Notes: generated by a model from the letters alone, not told the origin. Shown: positions 7,966-18,318, counted from the first letter of the stretch. The stretch: DNA of 64,000 nt from Bifidobacterium reuteri DSM 23975 (GCF_000741695.1 NZ_JGZK01000017.1:186001-250000); one strand, 5' to 3'. Translations and numbers: made by a program.

Positions 7966-10713
7966 TCATCGTAGGTCGCTGATGCGCGAGGCGATGCTCC
8001 TCATCGATCGCATACTGGCCTCGTACCGCGCCGCCGCGGCGATGAGCAGCACGCCGCCGATAAGCAGCCACACCCACCAGTAGTGGCGTGAGAATTCGGC
8101 CAGCCAAGGCCAGATCACCGTCAGCACATGAATGACGAGTATCACCGTGCCATACACCAGCGGGGCCTGCAATCCCCGCAGTGCACCGAGCAGCAGTGCG
8201 CAAATCGAAATGGCGAACAGCGCGAGGACGCGCGGCAGTGACAGTGGCTCGAACCAACTGATGAGCAGCGATGGCACCATGAGCAAAGTCAGTGCAGGCC
8301 ATAGCGCCGGCCAACTACGCAGCGCGGGGCGGACCTGCATCCAACGTACGCCTATGACAAGGGCCGTCGCGCCGGACATGATGGCGAACAGATCCATCGG
8401 CGCATACGGTTGCGGGTCGGTTACCGCCAGATAGATCAGCGTCAGACTGGTGATTGCCGTGAACACGGTGACGGTGATGTGCTCGGCGGGGAGAGGCTTC
8501 GGTGCTGTGCCGTGCGGCAGCGTCGATTGCGGCCATTGCGGCTGTGCTGGCTGTGGCATCGCCTGTTGAGGCTGCTGGATTGACTGTGGTGCCGGCTGGG
8601 CCACTGGGGTGGTTGTCGGTTGTGCGGCGACGATCCATGAGATGGCGGTCACTGCGAGCATCACCACAAGACCCACGATCGAAACCACCATCGGCAGGGG
8701 ACTGCCATGCGTGAAATCGCTGTCGATGACGATGAGCATCATGAGCGAGCCTATGACACTTGCCGAAACGCGTTCCTGCTTGCTGATGGTGAAGCGCTTG
8801 GTGTGACGGAACATCAATGTGGCGGCGGTGATAGCGAAACCGGTGATGGCGATCATCAGCAGGTCGGCAACGGTCTGAGCCGCCTGGTCATTGCCCAACG
8901 GTCCGTTCAGCACGCGACGCAGCAGCGATTCCGATCCTGCCGACAGCGACCAGATGAAGCCGATCGTCGGCATGACGCGATTGACGGGAGGCAGTGTACT
9001 GCCGGTGCGTGCCGTCGGCTTGAGGTGCAGCATCACCAGCATCGCGGCCCATAGCGCTGGCGGTATGAGGCAGATGATGATGACAAGCCACAACGGATCC
9101 GCGTCCATGATGAGCGCGTATCCGAAGAAGGTGACAGCGGTCAGACCCACCGTCGCTGCAGTCAATGACGTCATCCATTCGAAGTCGGCGTAGCGCGAGG
9201 TGTGAGGGACCTGCACGAAGATGGCGAACAATAGTGCCGCAGCTGAGCCGATCTCCACGGTCAGCACCCATTCCACATTGTGGTTGTCGGTGGGCAGCGA
9301 CGAGGCAATCGACATGAATGCGAGCGGAATCGCGCACATGGCGTACAGCGTGGTGGCCCGCAGTGGAATCGGACTCAGTGGAACCGGACTCAGTGGAACC
9401 GGGCGCACGGCCGGCTGCGTCACGGGATGCTCTGTTGAGTACTCCGCAGCGTGTGCTTCTGAGAACCCAGCAGAATCTGGCAAGGTCGATGAAGCGGCAT
9501 TGGACGGGATGGTCTGCGTATTCGGTTGCGAGTCCGTGACCGTTGCTGTCTGATTGGATGGCAGATGCGACGCTATTGCACGCAGGCCGAACGCCAATGC
9601 AGTCACCAGAAGAATCAGTACGCCGGTGCACACTCCATTGGGAATCGTGCGCGTTACCGGAGGGATGCCGCTGACCAGTGGGGCGTCAATGGACAGCGCG
9701 GCCAATCCCGCCCAAGTCAAACCTTCGGCGGTGACGCGAAGCCGATTGGTAAGCGCCATGCCGACGGCCAACGCAATGGCACCGACCACACCGATGGAGA
9801 CCGCGCGACCGATATCGCCGAGCAGGCCATAGGCGAACGAGGCGAACGCCAGCACCGCGATGGTCACCAATGCCACGCCGAGCACCAGCAGCAGCATCTG
9901 CACGTTTGAGTGCTGCGGCTTGGATTGGGTTGGCGCAGTCGGAATCGATGCGGGTGGGGTGGCCGCAGCGCCGCTTGGCCATACGGCCTGTTGCACAGGG
10001 GACTGCGGGAATGGGCCCTGCGGAAACTGTGCCTGCGGGGACGATGCTTGCGGCAACGGTGCTTGTATGAACGGGCCCTGTGGCGGCAGGCTTGCAGGCG
10101 TGAACGGCGATGGCTGCGGTGGGTAGGTCTGGGAGTACTGCGGAGCCATCGGCTGCGGCTGCGGCTGCTGCGGCTGGGGGTACTGCGGAGCTTGGCTCGA
10201 CTGTGTGTATGCGGCAGGATAAACGGGAAGCGCGGCAGTCGGCTGTGGCGCGGTCGGCTGTTGAGTCATGTGCTGCGGCTGGAATGGGGAATACTGTGGC
10301 GCGGGTTGCATGGGCTGCGAATACGATCCGCCTTGTTGCGGTACCGGTTGCCGATGCGGTATTTGCTGACTGTGCCGCGATTGCGGCGGTTGCGATTGCG
10401 ACAGTTGCCATTGCGGAGGCTGTTGGCTATGCTGCCATTGCGGTTGCTGCCATGGTTGCGTCGGCTGCTGGACCACCTGTTGCCGCACGGGTTGCGTCGG
10501 TTGCTGGACTGACTGCTGCGGCAGTACCGTCTGTTGTTGCGGCACCTGCTGCTGTGCCGGTTGCCGTACGCCTTGCTGCGGTTGCGGCACTTGTTGCTGA
10601 GGTGTCGGTTGCGGCTGCGTTATCGGCTGTTGAGCTGACTGCGCAGTTGGCTGCACTGGTACCGCCTGCTGTGGTTGTGATTGGTTGTTCCATTGTTTGG
10701 TTGGCTGCGTCAT
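7966..10713 (-). CDS. Large polytopic membrane protein with Gln/Pro-rich N-terminus
   Basis: About 915 residues. The first ~275 are dominated by Gln, Pro and small residues in irregular QQP/QPQ repeats and should be disordered and cytoplasmic. The rest carries many hydrophobic segments, beginning MLLLVLGVALVTIAVLAF and continuing to the C-terminus, with two further Q/P-rich or Ser/Thr-rich breaks (~390-450 and ~735-770). The first membrane part resembles the actinobacterial SCO7613-type membrane domain; that is from family knowledge and not certain. The start at 10713 is chosen because GGAGGG lies 5 nt upstream; the frame stays open to 10791. No function can be assigned. It converges with the radical-SAM gene, 25 nt apart. 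Confidence 0.75.
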   Translation of the reverse strand: MTQPTKQWNNQSQPQQAVPVQPTAQSAQQPITQPQPTPQQQVPQPQQGVRQPAQQQVPQQQTVLPQQSVQQPTQPVRQQVVQQPTQPWQQPQWQHSQQPPQWQLSQSQPPQSRHSQQIPHRQPVPQQGGSYSQPMQPAPQYSPFQPQHMTQQPTAPQPTAALPVYPAAYTQSSQAPQYPQPQQPQPQPMAPQYSQTYPPQPSPFTPASLPPQGPFIQAPLPQASSPQAQFPQGPFPQSPVQQAVWPSGAAATPPASIPTAPTQSKPQHSNVQMLLLVLGVALVTIAVLAFASFAYGLLGDIGRAVSIGVVGAIALAVGMALTNRLRVTAEGLTWAGLAALSIDAPLVSGIPPVTRTIPNGVCTGVLILLVTALAFGLRAIASHLPSNQTATVTDSQPNTQTIPSNAASSTLPDSAGFSEAHAAEYSTEHPVTQPAVRPVPLSPVPLSPIPLRATTLYAMCAIPLAFMSIASSLPTDNHNVEWVLTVEIGSAAALLFAIFVQVPHTSRYADFEWMTSLTAATVGLTAVTFFGYALIMDADPLWLVIIICLIPPALWAAMLVMLHLKPTARTGSTLPPVNRVMPTIGFIWSLSAGSESLLRRVLNGPLGNDQAAQTVADLLMIAITGFAITAATLMFRHTKRFTISKQERVSASVIGSLMMLIVIDSDFTHGSPLPMVVSIVGLVVMLAVTAISWIVAAQPTTTPVAQPAPQSIQQPQQAMPQPAQPQWPQSTLPHGTAPKPLPAEHITVTVFTAITSLTLIYLAVTDPQPYAPMDLFAIMSGATALVIGVRWMQVRPALRSWPALWPALTLLMVPSLLISWFEPLSLPRVLALFAISICALLLGALRGLQAPLVYGTVILVIHVLTVIWPWLAEFSRHYWWVWLLIGGVLLIAAAARYEASMRSMRSIASRISDLR

Positions 10714-10873
10714 CGTGCCCTCCTGCCCCTTCAACATCATTCTCCCACGTGCGATCCGCAAAGCCAAGGTGTCGGATGATACACAATCCAAAGATGATTC
10801 CTGTGCAATCGCACAGTGAGACGGAGAGCCGCAGCGTTACGGCTTGTCGGTTCACGTGAATATCGTTGACCCC

Positions 10874-12676
10874 ATGACTTCCAATACCCTTCGTATGTCT
10901 ACTCTGTTCCTGCGCACACTGCGCGAAGACCCGGCCGACGCGGACGTCGATTCCGCCAAGCTCCTGCAGCGCGCCGGCTACATCCGCAAGGCCGCCCCCG
11001 GCATCTGGACCTGGCTGCCTCTGGGCCTGCGGGTCCTCAACAAGATCGAGGCCATCATCCGTGAGGAGATCAACGGCATCGGCGCCCAGGAGGTGCATTT
11101 CCCGGCTTTGCTGCCGCGCGAGCCTTATGAGGCGACCCATCGCTGGGAGGAATACGGCGACAACATCTTCCGTCTGAAGGATCGTCATCAGGCCGACTAT
11201 CTGCTTGCCCCCACCCACGAGGAGATGTTCACCCTTCTGGTCAAGGACATGTACTCCTCATACAAGGACCTGCCGGTCACGCTGTACCAGATTCAGACCA
11301 AGTATCGTGACGAGTTCCGTCCGCGCGCCGGCCTCATCCGCGGCCGCGAGTTCATCATGAAGGACGCCTACTCCTTCACCATCGACGAAGAAGGCATGCG
11401 CAAGGCCTACTACGACGAGCGCGGTGCCTACGAGCGCATCTTCCAGCGCCTTGACCTCAAGTACGTGCCGGTGTTCGCCATGTCCGGCCCGATGGGCGGC
11501 TCCGCTTCCGAGGAGTTCCTCGCCCCGATGGCCATCGGCGAGGATACCTTCGCCCTGGCGCCTTCCGGCAAGGCGTGGAACGTCGAGGCGCTGCACACGC
11601 CGGAACTGCCGGAGGTCGACGCCTCGCACACGCCTGCGATGGATACGCGCGAAACACCCGACTCCAAGACCATCGAGGCGCTGGTCGATACCGCCAACCG
11701 TCTCTATCCGCGTGAGGACGGCCGTGAGTGGACTGCGGCCGACACGTTGAAGACCGTAGCCATCACAGTGATGCATGCCGAGGATGAGGATCACGACAAG
11801 CCTTGGCGCGAGGTCATCGCAGTGGCGGTGCCGGGTGATCGACAGGTGGATATGAAGCGTCTCGAGGCGCAGTTCGCTCCTGCGGAGATTGAGGAATCCA
11901 CTGAGGAGGATCTCAAGGCCCATCCCGAGATGGTGGCCGGCTACATGGGTCCGATGGTGTTCGGCAGGCAGGGCGAAGCCGCGGGCGTGGCCGATCCGGT
12001 GCGTTTCTTCGTGGACGCACACGTCGTCAAGGGTTCGGATTGGATCATCGGAGGCGATGAAACCGGCAAGCACCGATTCCATGCGGTCTACGGCCGTGAT
12101 TTCGAGGCTGACGGCGTGGTCGAAGCCGTGGAGGTCCGTCACGGCGATATGAGCCCTGATGGTTCCGGCCCGTTGAGCTTCGAGCGTGGCGTGGAGATCG
12201 GCCAGGTGTTCCAGCTGGGTCTTAAGTACTCCAAGGCGCTGGATCTGAAGGTCCTCGACCAGAATGGCAAGGCAGTGCCGGTGTGGATGGGATGCTATGG
12301 CATCGGTGTCTCCCGCGTGCTCGCCTGCATCGCCGAAACGCATCACGACGAGACCGGCTTGGCATGGCCGTCCGTGATCGCCCCCGCCCAGGTGCATGTG
12401 GTGGCTACCGGTAAGGACGACAAGGCCTTCGAAGGTGCCGAGAAGCTGGTCGAGGAGCTTGAGGCCAACGGCGTCGAGGTCATCTATGACGACCGCAAGA
12501 AGGTCTCCCCGGGCGTGAAGTTCAAGGACGCCGAGCTGATCGGCGTGCCGACCATCGCCGTGGTGGGCCGTGACTTCGTCAACGACGGCACCATCGAGAT
12601 CCGTGACCGCGACGGCGGGAACAAGGTCGCCGTGCCTGCTGATGAGGCTGTGAAGACGCTGCTCGAGCGGCTGTAA
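10874..12676 (+). CDS. proS: Prolyl-tRNA synthetase
   Basis: Charges tRNA-Pro with proline. About 600 residues in the bacterial ProRS layout: class II motif 1 near [16 protein letters not shown], motif 2 ([27 protein letters not shown]), a YbaK-like editing insertion at ~225-380 that clears mischarged Ala-tRNA-Pro, motif 3 ([16 protein letters not shown]), and an anticodon-binding domain ending near the C-terminus ([17 protein letters not shown]). Upstream in-frame TTG (10844) and downstream ATG (10895) are possible starts. No clear Shine-Dalgarno precedes any of them. A strong terminator follows. Confidence 0.96.
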   Translation: MTSNTLRMSTLFLRTLREDPADADVDSAKLLQRAGYIRKAAPGIWTWLPLGLRVLNKIEAIIREEINGIGAQEVHFPALLPREPYEATHRWEEYGDNIFRLKDRHQADYLLAPTHEEMFTLLVKDMYSSYKDLPVTLYQIQTKYRDEFRPRAGLIRGREFIMKDAYSFTIDEEGMRKAYYDERGAYERIFQRLDLKYVPVFAMSGPMGGSASEEFLAPMAIGEDTFALAPSGKAWNVEALHTPELPEVDASHTPAMDTRETPDSKTIEALVDTANRLYPREDGREWTAADTLKTVAITVMHAEDEDHDKPWREVIAVAVPGDRQVDMKRLEAQFAPAEIEESTEEDLKAHPEMVAGYMGPMVFGRQGEAAGVADPVRFFVDAHVVKGSDWIIGGDETGKHRFHAVYGRDFEADGVVEAVEVRHGDMSPDGSGPLSFERGVEIGQVFQLGLKYSKALDLKVLDQNGKAVPVWMGCYGIGVSRVLACIAETHHDETGLAWPSVIAPAQVHVVATGKDDKAFEGAEKLVEELEANGVEVIYDDRKKVSPGVKFKDAELIGVPTIAVVGRDFVNDGTIEIRDRDGGNKVAVPADEAVKTLLERL

Positions 12677-12736
12677 GGCCGCTGCCCGCGAGCCGGGCCA
12701 GAAGCCCATGCTGATAGGGCCAAACTGAACGGTATG

Positions 12737-12770
12737 AAACGCCATCCTGCTGATGCAGGGTGGCGTTTTT
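12737..12770 (+). terminator. Terminator after proS
   Basis: AAACGCCATCCTGC pairs, with one T-G wobble, with GCAGGGTGGCGTTT around the 4-nt loop TGAT, and ends in a TTTTT run. It is a classic intrinsic terminator 60 nt past the stop. Confidence 0.92.
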
Positions 12771-13024
12771 CATGCTCTGAGGGAGTCAAGTGTTGTCTCG
12801 GTGGCAGAATCGTTGCGGATATCCCTCGGATGTGTGTGACGGTGGAAAGCCGAAAGTTATCCACAGCACCTCTAACCCGGTCATAGTATCCACATTTGCC
12901 GGTCGGGCTTGCACGGGTGGATCATGCTCCTTCACAGTGGAAACTACCGCCTGCTGCCTGCCCGCAATGATGCGAACGACGGTCAGGCGGTCCATGACAA
13001 CAGCGTCAAGTGAAAGGATCGATC
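12771..13024 (+). promoter_or_regulatory. ssb upstream region with two DnaA-box-like sites
   Basis: No gene is seen between the proS terminator and ssb. A perfect consensus DnaA box TTATCCACA is at 12857-12865 and an 8/9 match GTATCCACA at 12886-12894, in the same orientation and 29 bp apart. DnaA control of the downstream ssb gene is plausible but inferred. Confidence 0.5.
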
Positions 13025-13669
13025 ATGGCAAACCAGCAGGCATCTGTTACGATGACGGGATTTGTGGCCAGCGACCTGGTCAAAGGAGGGAATGACAATT
13101 TCGTGGTGCTGTCATTCCGCATGGGAAGCACCCGTAGCCGGTTGAATCCCAATACCCGGCAGTGGGAGGATTTCGGCACGGCGTGGATCACTGTCAAGGC
13201 ATTCCGTTCCTTGGCCCTCAATGGGCTGCAGTCGATTCGCCGCGGCGACCGGATTATCGTGGTCGGTGTGTTGAACACCGAACAATGGACCAACGAACAG
13301 GGTGAGGTGCGCAGCCGGACCGTTCTTGAAGCCAGCAATATCGGGCATGATCTGACTTTCGGCACTACGAATCTTGCGAAATCGCAACGGGCGAACGGCA
13401 ACGGCAATAGCAATGGCACTGCCGGAGCAGCAGGTTCCGGGGATGCGGCCAGTGGCAATGTGCCCGCTGATGGTGCCGAAGGCCGCGATGCCGGCAGCGG
13501 GGTGGCGCTGCCGCAACGTCCGGTGCCGCCGGTCGAATTCGATAATGTCGTTTCCCGGCAGGCGCCGTCCGATTCGGGAACGATGCCTTCCGGTGTGGCG
13601 GTCGAACAGCCTCAGACGGCAGTGCAAGAGTCGTATGGCGATGATTTTGCCGATGAGCCGGACATGTAG
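13025..13669 (+). CDS. ssb: Single-stranded DNA-binding protein
   Basis: 214 residues. The N-terminal OB fold covers ~1-115: VTMTGFVASDLVKGG, FRMGSTRSRLNP, WITVKAFRSLA, GDRIIVVGVLNTEQW and SRTVLEASNIGHDLTFGTTNL. A flexible Asn/Gly/Ala-rich tail follows, and the protein ends in the acidic SYGDDFADEPDM, like the protein-interaction tip of SSB, although the usual terminal DIPF is absent. It coats ssDNA during replication and repair. ATG 13025 has GAAAGGA upstream. Many actinobacteria have a second, replicative ssb by rpsF/rpsR, so this may be the paralogue. Confidence 0.9.
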   Translation: MANQQASVTMTGFVASDLVKGGNDNFVVLSFRMGSTRSRLNPNTRQWEDFGTAWITVKAFRSLALNGLQSIRRGDRIIVVGVLNTEQWTNEQGEVRSRTVLEASNIGHDLTFGTTNLAKSQRANGNGNSNGTAGAAGSGDAASGNVPADGAEGRDAGSGVALPQRPVPPVEFDNVVSRQAPSDSGTMPSGVAVEQPQTAVQESYGDDFADEPDM

Positions 13670-13691
13670 CCGCGCATGTGAGCGGATATGT

Positions 13692-13746
13692 GACTGTCGT
13701 GATATGCAAAAGGCCTACAGCCGTATGCGTATCACGACTGTAGGCC
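13692..13746. terminator. Bidirectional hairpins between ssb and M13 peptidase
   Basis: GGCCTACAG (13712-13720) pairs with CTGTAGGCC (13738-13746), and GTCGTGATA (from about 13696) can instead pair with TATCACGAC (to about 13738). The two hairpins are mutually exclusive. They lie between convergent genes, so a shared terminator is likely. Confidence 0.6.
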
Positions 13747-13801
13747 GAAGCAGGTGTGTTATGAGGTGAGGATTGTTCTGAGGATTATCTGGTGGGTTGC
13801 G

Positions 13802-16024
13802 TCACCAGATACGCACGCGGTCGGCGGGGTCAAACCACATGGCGTCGTCCTTGGTCACGCTGAATGCGTCGTAGAAGAAATCCACGTTGCGGGCGATGCC
13901 GTTGGTGCGGAACTCGGCCGGCGAGTGCGGGTCGATCTGCAGGTACTGTTCGGCCAGCTCGTCGCGGTTCTTGGTGCGCCAGATGGAGGCGTAGCTCAGG
14001 AAGAAGCGCTGCAGGCCGGTGAAGCCGTCCATGTCGGGCGCGGTATCCAGCAGCGCCTTGATGGCGGCGGGGGAGCCGTCCTCGGCCTTGCCCTCGGCTT
14101 TGCCCAGCGCGAATGCATAGGCCTTGAGCGCGATGTTCACACCGCCCAGGTCGCCGATGTTCTCGCCGATGGTCAGCGCGCCGTTGACATGCGGGGCCTT
14201 GTCGGGCTCGTCGGCGTACTTCTCCGCCAGCTGCAGCGGTACGAAGCTGTTGTACTGATCGATCAGAGCCTTGGTCCGGGCCTCGAAGTTCCTGCGGTCC
14301 TCGTCGGTCCACCAGTTGTTGAGCTTGCCGTCGCCGTCGTACTGCGAGCCCTGGTCGTCGAAGCCGTGTCCGATCTCATGGCCAATCACCGCGCCGATGC
14401 CGCCGTAGTTCGCGGCGTCCTCGGCGTCCGGGTCGAAGAACGGGGGCTGGAGGATGGCAGCCGGGAAGACGATCACATTCATCGTCGGCTCATAATAGGC
14501 GTTCACGGTCTGCGGATTCATCAGCCACTCGTCCTTGTCGACCGGCTTGCCGACCTTGGCCAGCTGGTATCCGGTCTCGTACAGGGCTGCGGCCTTCATG
14601 TTGTCGGCGAGCAGGGCGTCGACGTGCACGTCCAGCGCCGTGTAGTCGCGCCAGTGGTTCGTGTATCCGATCTTCGGCGTGAACTTGGTGAGCTTCTCCA
14701 ACGCCTTCGCCTTGGTGTCATCGCCCAGCCAATCCGAGTTGGCAATCGAGACGCGGTAGGCGTCGATCAGGTTCGCAACCAGCTGCTCCATGCGGCGCTT
14801 CGCGCTTTCCGGGAAGTGGCGGCGTACATATTCGCGGCCCACGTCTTCGCCGCAGATGCCGTTGACAAGGCTCACGCCACGCTTCCAACGGTCGCGCTGC
14901 TTCTTCTGGCCGGAGAGCACCTTGCCGAAGAAGTCGAAGTTCGTAGCATCGAATGTGCGGGACAGGTATGCGGCGTTGCCGACGATCAGGTGCACTCGCG
15001 CCCACAGCTTGAGGTCGTCCAGGTCGGCGTCGTTCCAGAATGCGTCGAGTCCGGTGAGGAAGCTCGGCTCATGCACGATGACTCGCGCGAACACCGAACG
15101 GAAGTCGATGGGCTGTACGGCGGCGGCCGGCGTGGCGTCGTATCCCGCCTGCCAGGCGTCGATCCATGCGTCCATGTCGAAATGGCTCAGCGCTGCCTTG
15201 AGATCGGCGTAATCGGTGGGATTGTAGGTCTTCACCGAATCGCGCGTGGCCACGTTGTCCCAATGATTCGCCGCGATACGCGTCTCCACGTCAAGCAGAC
15301 GTCGGGCCATGTCGAGGGCCGCCTTGCTTGGCGTGACGGCGGAAGTCTGCGTGCTGCCATCTTCGGAATCACTGTCGTCGATGCCGCGCGGCAGCTCGTC
15401 GTCCTGATTCGGGTTGTCTTCGGCGGCGGGCGCATAACCGGCGTTCACCAGCTGGATGGCGACCATCGTCACGTAAGCCTCACGCACCGGGGCGTAATGG
15501 TCCTCGCGATAGTACGCCTCATCCGGCAGCAGGATGCCGGCCTGTTCGATGTGCGCGATGTTGTATTCCGGCGCGCCGGGGTCGCCGTACACGGCGAGGC
15601 CGAACAGGTCCGGGCCGTCGACCGCGCTGAGACGGCCGAGCACGCGAGTCAGCTCGGCTTTGTCGGCGGCGTTGTCGATCGCATCAAGGTCGGCCTTGAG
15701 TGGCGTGATGCCGGCCGCCTCGATCGCCTTGGTGTTGAGGAACGAGTGGTACAGTGCGCGCGACTTGGTGGCGGGGCGCTCCGATGCGGACGTGGTGTCC
15801 GGATTGGTATTGTCGCCGTCATCCTCGAGGATTTCGCGTACCTGGTTCTCGGCGTCTTCGGCGAGCTTGTCGAAGGAGCCGTAGCGGGAGCGGTCGTCGG
15901 GCAGACGGTAGGTGTCGATCCATGGGCCGTTTACGTAGCGGAACAGGTCGTCGGTCGGCTTGATGACGGATGAGAACGATGCCGGGTCGATGCCCGACTT
16001 CAATGATGCTTGATTTTGTGCCAT
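13802..16024 (-). CDS. pepO: M13-family zinc metallopeptidase (PepO/neprilysin type)
   Basis: 740 residues. The zinc-binding HExxH is in AVIGHEIGHGFDDQG (about residue 541), and the third ligand and partner lie in ENIGDLGG (~600). A conserved NAYYEP substrate-binding segment is at ~505. There is no signal peptide or membrane anchor, so this is an intracellular peptidase like lactic acid bacterial PepO, cutting oligopeptides. An acidic loop (~200-220, EDNPNQDDELPRG) is an insertion. GGGAG precedes the ATG. It converges on ssb. Confidence 0.94.
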   Translation of the reverse strand: MAQNQASLKSGIDPASFSSVIKPTDDLFRYVNGPWIDTYRLPDDRSRYGSFDKLAEDAENQVREILEDDGDNTNPDTTSASERPATKSRALYHSFLNTKAIEAAGITPLKADLDAIDNAADKAELTRVLGRLSAVDGPDLFGLAVYGDPGAPEYNIAHIEQAGILLPDEAYYREDHYAPVREAYVTMVAIQLVNAGYAPAAEDNPNQDDELPRGIDDSDSEDGSTQTSAVTPSKAALDMARRLLDVETRIAANHWDNVATRDSVKTYNPTDYADLKAALSHFDMDAWIDAWQAGYDATPAAAVQPIDFRSVFARVIVHEPSFLTGLDAFWNDADLDDLKLWARVHLIVGNAAYLSRTFDATNFDFFGKVLSGQKKQRDRWKRGVSLVNGICGEDVGREYVRRHFPESAKRRMEQLVANLIDAYRVSIANSDWLGDDTKAKALEKLTKFTPKIGYTNHWRDYTALDVHVDALLADNMKAAALYETGYQLAKVGKPVDKDEWLMNPQTVNAYYEPTMNVIVFPAAILQPPFFDPDAEDAANYGGIGAVIGHEIGHGFDDQGSQYDGDGKLNNWWTDEDRRNFEARTKALIDQYNSFVPLQLAEKYADEPDKAPHVNGALTIGENIGDLGGVNIALKAYAFALGKAEGKAEDGSPAAIKALLDTAPDMDGFTGLQRFFLSYASIWRTKNRDELAEQYLQIDPHSPAEFRTNGIARNVDFFYDAFSVTKDDAMWFDPADRVRIW

Positions 16025-16289
16025 GCTCCCAGCCTAATCATCGTGGGGGAGAAGCGCCGGCAATGGACTTGGCCGAGAGCTGATTCGTGTGGTTGCGTGC
16101 TGTGGGCGTGGATGGCGGGACGAGGTTTCTTCGGATGTGGATTTGCTGTATGCGTCCGCATGGTTGTAAGGCGCGTAGCTGCTAGACACATAACCATGCA
16201 ATGCGCAACGTTATGCCCATGGCATGAATTAGACAGTATGCCTAACATAGGTATCGGAATCTGAACTATGGGATGCGAAAGGAGCCATC
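16025..16289. other. Divergent intergenic region, pepO / DUF308-like gene
   Basis: 265 bp hold the promoters of both flanking divergent genes. No further gene, repeat or clear -35/-10 pair stands out. Confidence 0.4.
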
Positions 16290-17222
16290 ATGAGCGATCC
16301 GAACACTCCGAACGGCGATAACCAGAATCCTCAGCAACCGCAGTATGGCGCATATGACAGCAATCACGGCGGCCAGTATCCGCCGCAGCAAGGTGCGCCG
16401 CAGGGGCAGCAGAACAACCAGCAGTATCCGCAGGGCGGCCCGTACCAGCAGCCGTATTACGGCCCGTACGCCACCAATCCGAATGGCAATCCCTACGCCT
16501 CCTCCCAGCCGTACGGACAGTACGGTCAGAATGGGCAAGGCCAATACAACCAATACAGTCAGGCAGGCCAGCCGGGTCAGGCCGGTCAGCCCGGTGCCGG
16601 TGCCAACGGCAATCCCTTCGGCGCGCAGCCCGGCTGGTACGCCGGCGACTTCAATCCCTTCCGGCTGTTCGAGGAATGGTTGCCGCAGAAGGCCAAGACC
16701 ACTGTCCGCGTGATCTACGGCGTGGTGGGTGTAGCGGCCATCGCGCTGGGTGTGGCGTTGCTGTTGGTGCCGAACAAGACGCTGGCATTGGCTGCGCTGC
16801 TGCTCGGCGTCTATTTTGTGATCTCCGGCGTGGTGCGCATCGTCAGCGCCCTGGTCACCCCGATGCTGCCGGGTGGCTGGAGGGTGCTTGATGTGCTCAT
16901 CGGCATACTGCTCACGTTCGGTGGCGTGGTCGTGGTGCGCAACTACGGCCTGACCGGTCAGACCCTGGCGCTGCTGATCACGCTGATGGTCGGTTTCGGC
17001 TGGATCATGGAAGGCGTGATGGCGCTTGTGGAATCCTGGCGCATCCCACGCTCCGGTTGGGCGGTCGCCTACGCCATCATCTCCATCATCGCCGGTTTCG
17101 TGGTGCTTATGAGCCCGCTGAGCTCCACCGTATTCATGGTGATCTTCGGCGGTTGCGCCATGGTGGTCATGGGCGTCACCGCCCTGATTCGCGCATTCAC
17201 CTTCGGCAAGCCGCGGCAGTAG
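16290..17222 (+). CDS. DUF308/HdeD-like small membrane protein
   Basis: 310 residues. The first ~115 are Gln/Gly/Pro/Tyr-rich, soluble and probably disordered (PQQG, YGQYGQ motifs). Residues ~130-305 contain about six hydrophobic helices, starting VIYGVVGVAAIALGVALLLV, with the paired-helix repeat pattern of the HdeD/DUF308 family. HdeD proteins are linked to acid resistance in enterobacteria; a like role here is not shown. AAAGGAG lies ahead of the ATG. It is followed by a strong terminator and appears monocistronic. Confidence 0.8.
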   Translation: MSDPNTPNGDNQNPQQPQYGAYDSNHGGQYPPQQGAPQGQQNNQQYPQGGPYQQPYYGPYATNPNGNPYASSQPYGQYGQNGQGQYNQYSQAGQPGQAGQPGAGANGNPFGAQPGWYAGDFNPFRLFEEWLPQKAKTTVRVIYGVVGVAAIALGVALLLVPNKTLALAALLLGVYFVISGVVRIVSALVTPMLPGGWRVLDVLIGILLTFGGVVVVRNYGLTGQTLALLITLMVGFGWIMEGVMALVESWRIPRSGWAVAYAIISIIAGFVVLMSPLSSTVFMVIFGGCAMVVMGVTALIRAFTFGKPRQ

Positions 17223-17254
17223 CGGTGTTTTCCTGACGCGCCGACGGGTCCGCG

Positions 17255-17291
17255 AAGCGTCCCTGGGGAGTCCATTCCCCGGGGACGCTTT
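17255..17291 (+). terminator. Terminator after DUF308-like gene
   Basis: AAGCGTCCCTGGGGA pairs with the downstream arm CCCCGGGGACGCTT across a short loop, with only a short T tract. It lies 34 nt after the stop. Confidence 0.8.
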
Positions 17292-17530
17292 GCGATGTGC
17301 GTCCGTATCGGACATGTCTACAGGGTTGTTCGGCAATCCGGGATTCCCGATTCCCGACTCCTGATTCCTGATGATTGGGAATTGCGAATGTGATTACCGG
17401 AAAAACGTGGATGGCGTGTGGGCGGACATCGGTAACTGTTGTAATCGCAACGGCTCCTGGCGATTGACGCCGGGGCGGGTTAGTATTGAGAACGACTTTC
17501 AGTAAGAAGCCTATAGGTAGAAAGAACCTC
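17292..17530 (+). other. map upstream region
   Basis: The gap between the terminator and map holds a short degenerate tandem stretch at about 17338-17385, where GGATTCC/GATTCCCGA/CTGATTCCTGAT words repeat. A TTGACG at 17464 could be a -35 box but has no well-spaced -10. Nothing else is seen. Confidence 0.35.
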
Positions 17531-18313
17531 ATGATCGAATTGAAGACCCCTCGTGAAATCGAGGAGATGAAGCCCGCAGGCCGTTTCGTCGGCGGCATTT
17601 TGAAGGAGCTGCAGGAGACCACCAAGGTGGGCACCAACCTGCTTGAGATCGACGAGTTCGTCCACAAGAAGATCGTGGACCGCAAGGGCGCCGAATCCTG
17701 CTATGTGGATTATGCGCCGGACTTCGGCACCGGCCCGTTCGCCCACTACATCTGCACGTCCGTCAATGACGCCGTACTGCACGGCATTCCGTACGACTAC
17801 AGCCTGAAGGACGGCGACCTCGTCTCGCTCGACCTCGCCATCTCCGTGGACGGCTGGGTGGCTGACTCCGCCGTGAGCTTCGTGGTCGGCAACGACCCCG
17901 ACCCCGAGGATCTGCGGCTCATCAAGTGCACGCAGGAGGCGCTCGCCGCCGCCATCGACGTGGCCAGGCCCGGCAACCGTCTGGGTGACATCTCCAACAC
18001 CATCGGCGACATCGCACGTGAGTACGGGTACCCGATCAACCTCGAGTTCGGCGGCCACGGCGTGGGCCACATCATGCACGGCGATCCGCATGTGCCCAAC
18101 GACGGCAAGGCCCACCACGGCTACAAGCTGCGCGACGGCCTGGTCATCGCCATCGAACCGTGGTTCCTCAAGACCACGGACGAGATCTTCCAGGACCCGA
18201 AGGACGGCTGGACCCTGCGCTCCGAGGATGGCTCCCGTGGTGCCCATTCCGAGCACACCATCGCCATCACCGAAAACGGCCCGATCATCCTGACCGACCG
18301 CACCAACCTGTGA
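17531..18313 (+). CDS. map: Methionine aminopeptidase, type I
   Basis: Removes the initiator Met from nascent proteins. About 260 residues. The five metal ligands of the pita-bread fold fit the pattern: Asp in SLDLAISVDGW, Asp in VADSAVSFVVG, His in GGHGVGHIMH, Glu in AIEPWF and Glu in the C-terminal HSEHTIAITENG. ATG 17531 is used; an in-frame TTG at 17486 is less likely. It is followed by a GC-rich hairpin and then gltA. Confidence 0.95.
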   Translation: MIELKTPREIEEMKPAGRFVGGILKELQETTKVGTNLLEIDEFVHKKIVDRKGAESCYVDYAPDFGTGPFAHYICTSVNDAVLHGIPYDYSLKDGDLVSLDLAISVDGWVADSAVSFVVGNDPDPEDLRLIKCTQEALAAAIDVARPGNRLGDISNTIGDIAREYGYPINLEFGGHGVGHIMHGDPHVPNDGKAHHGYKLRDGLVIAIEPWFLKTTDEIFQDPKDGWTLRSEDGSRGAHSEHTIAITENGPIILTDRTNL

Positions 18314-18318
18314 CCATT

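Noticed and set aside
13754..15973. Long plus-strand frame of 739 codons
   Set aside because: It is the complement of the M13 peptidase, which has catalytic motifs; the plus frame has none and is Val/Gly/Arg-biased.
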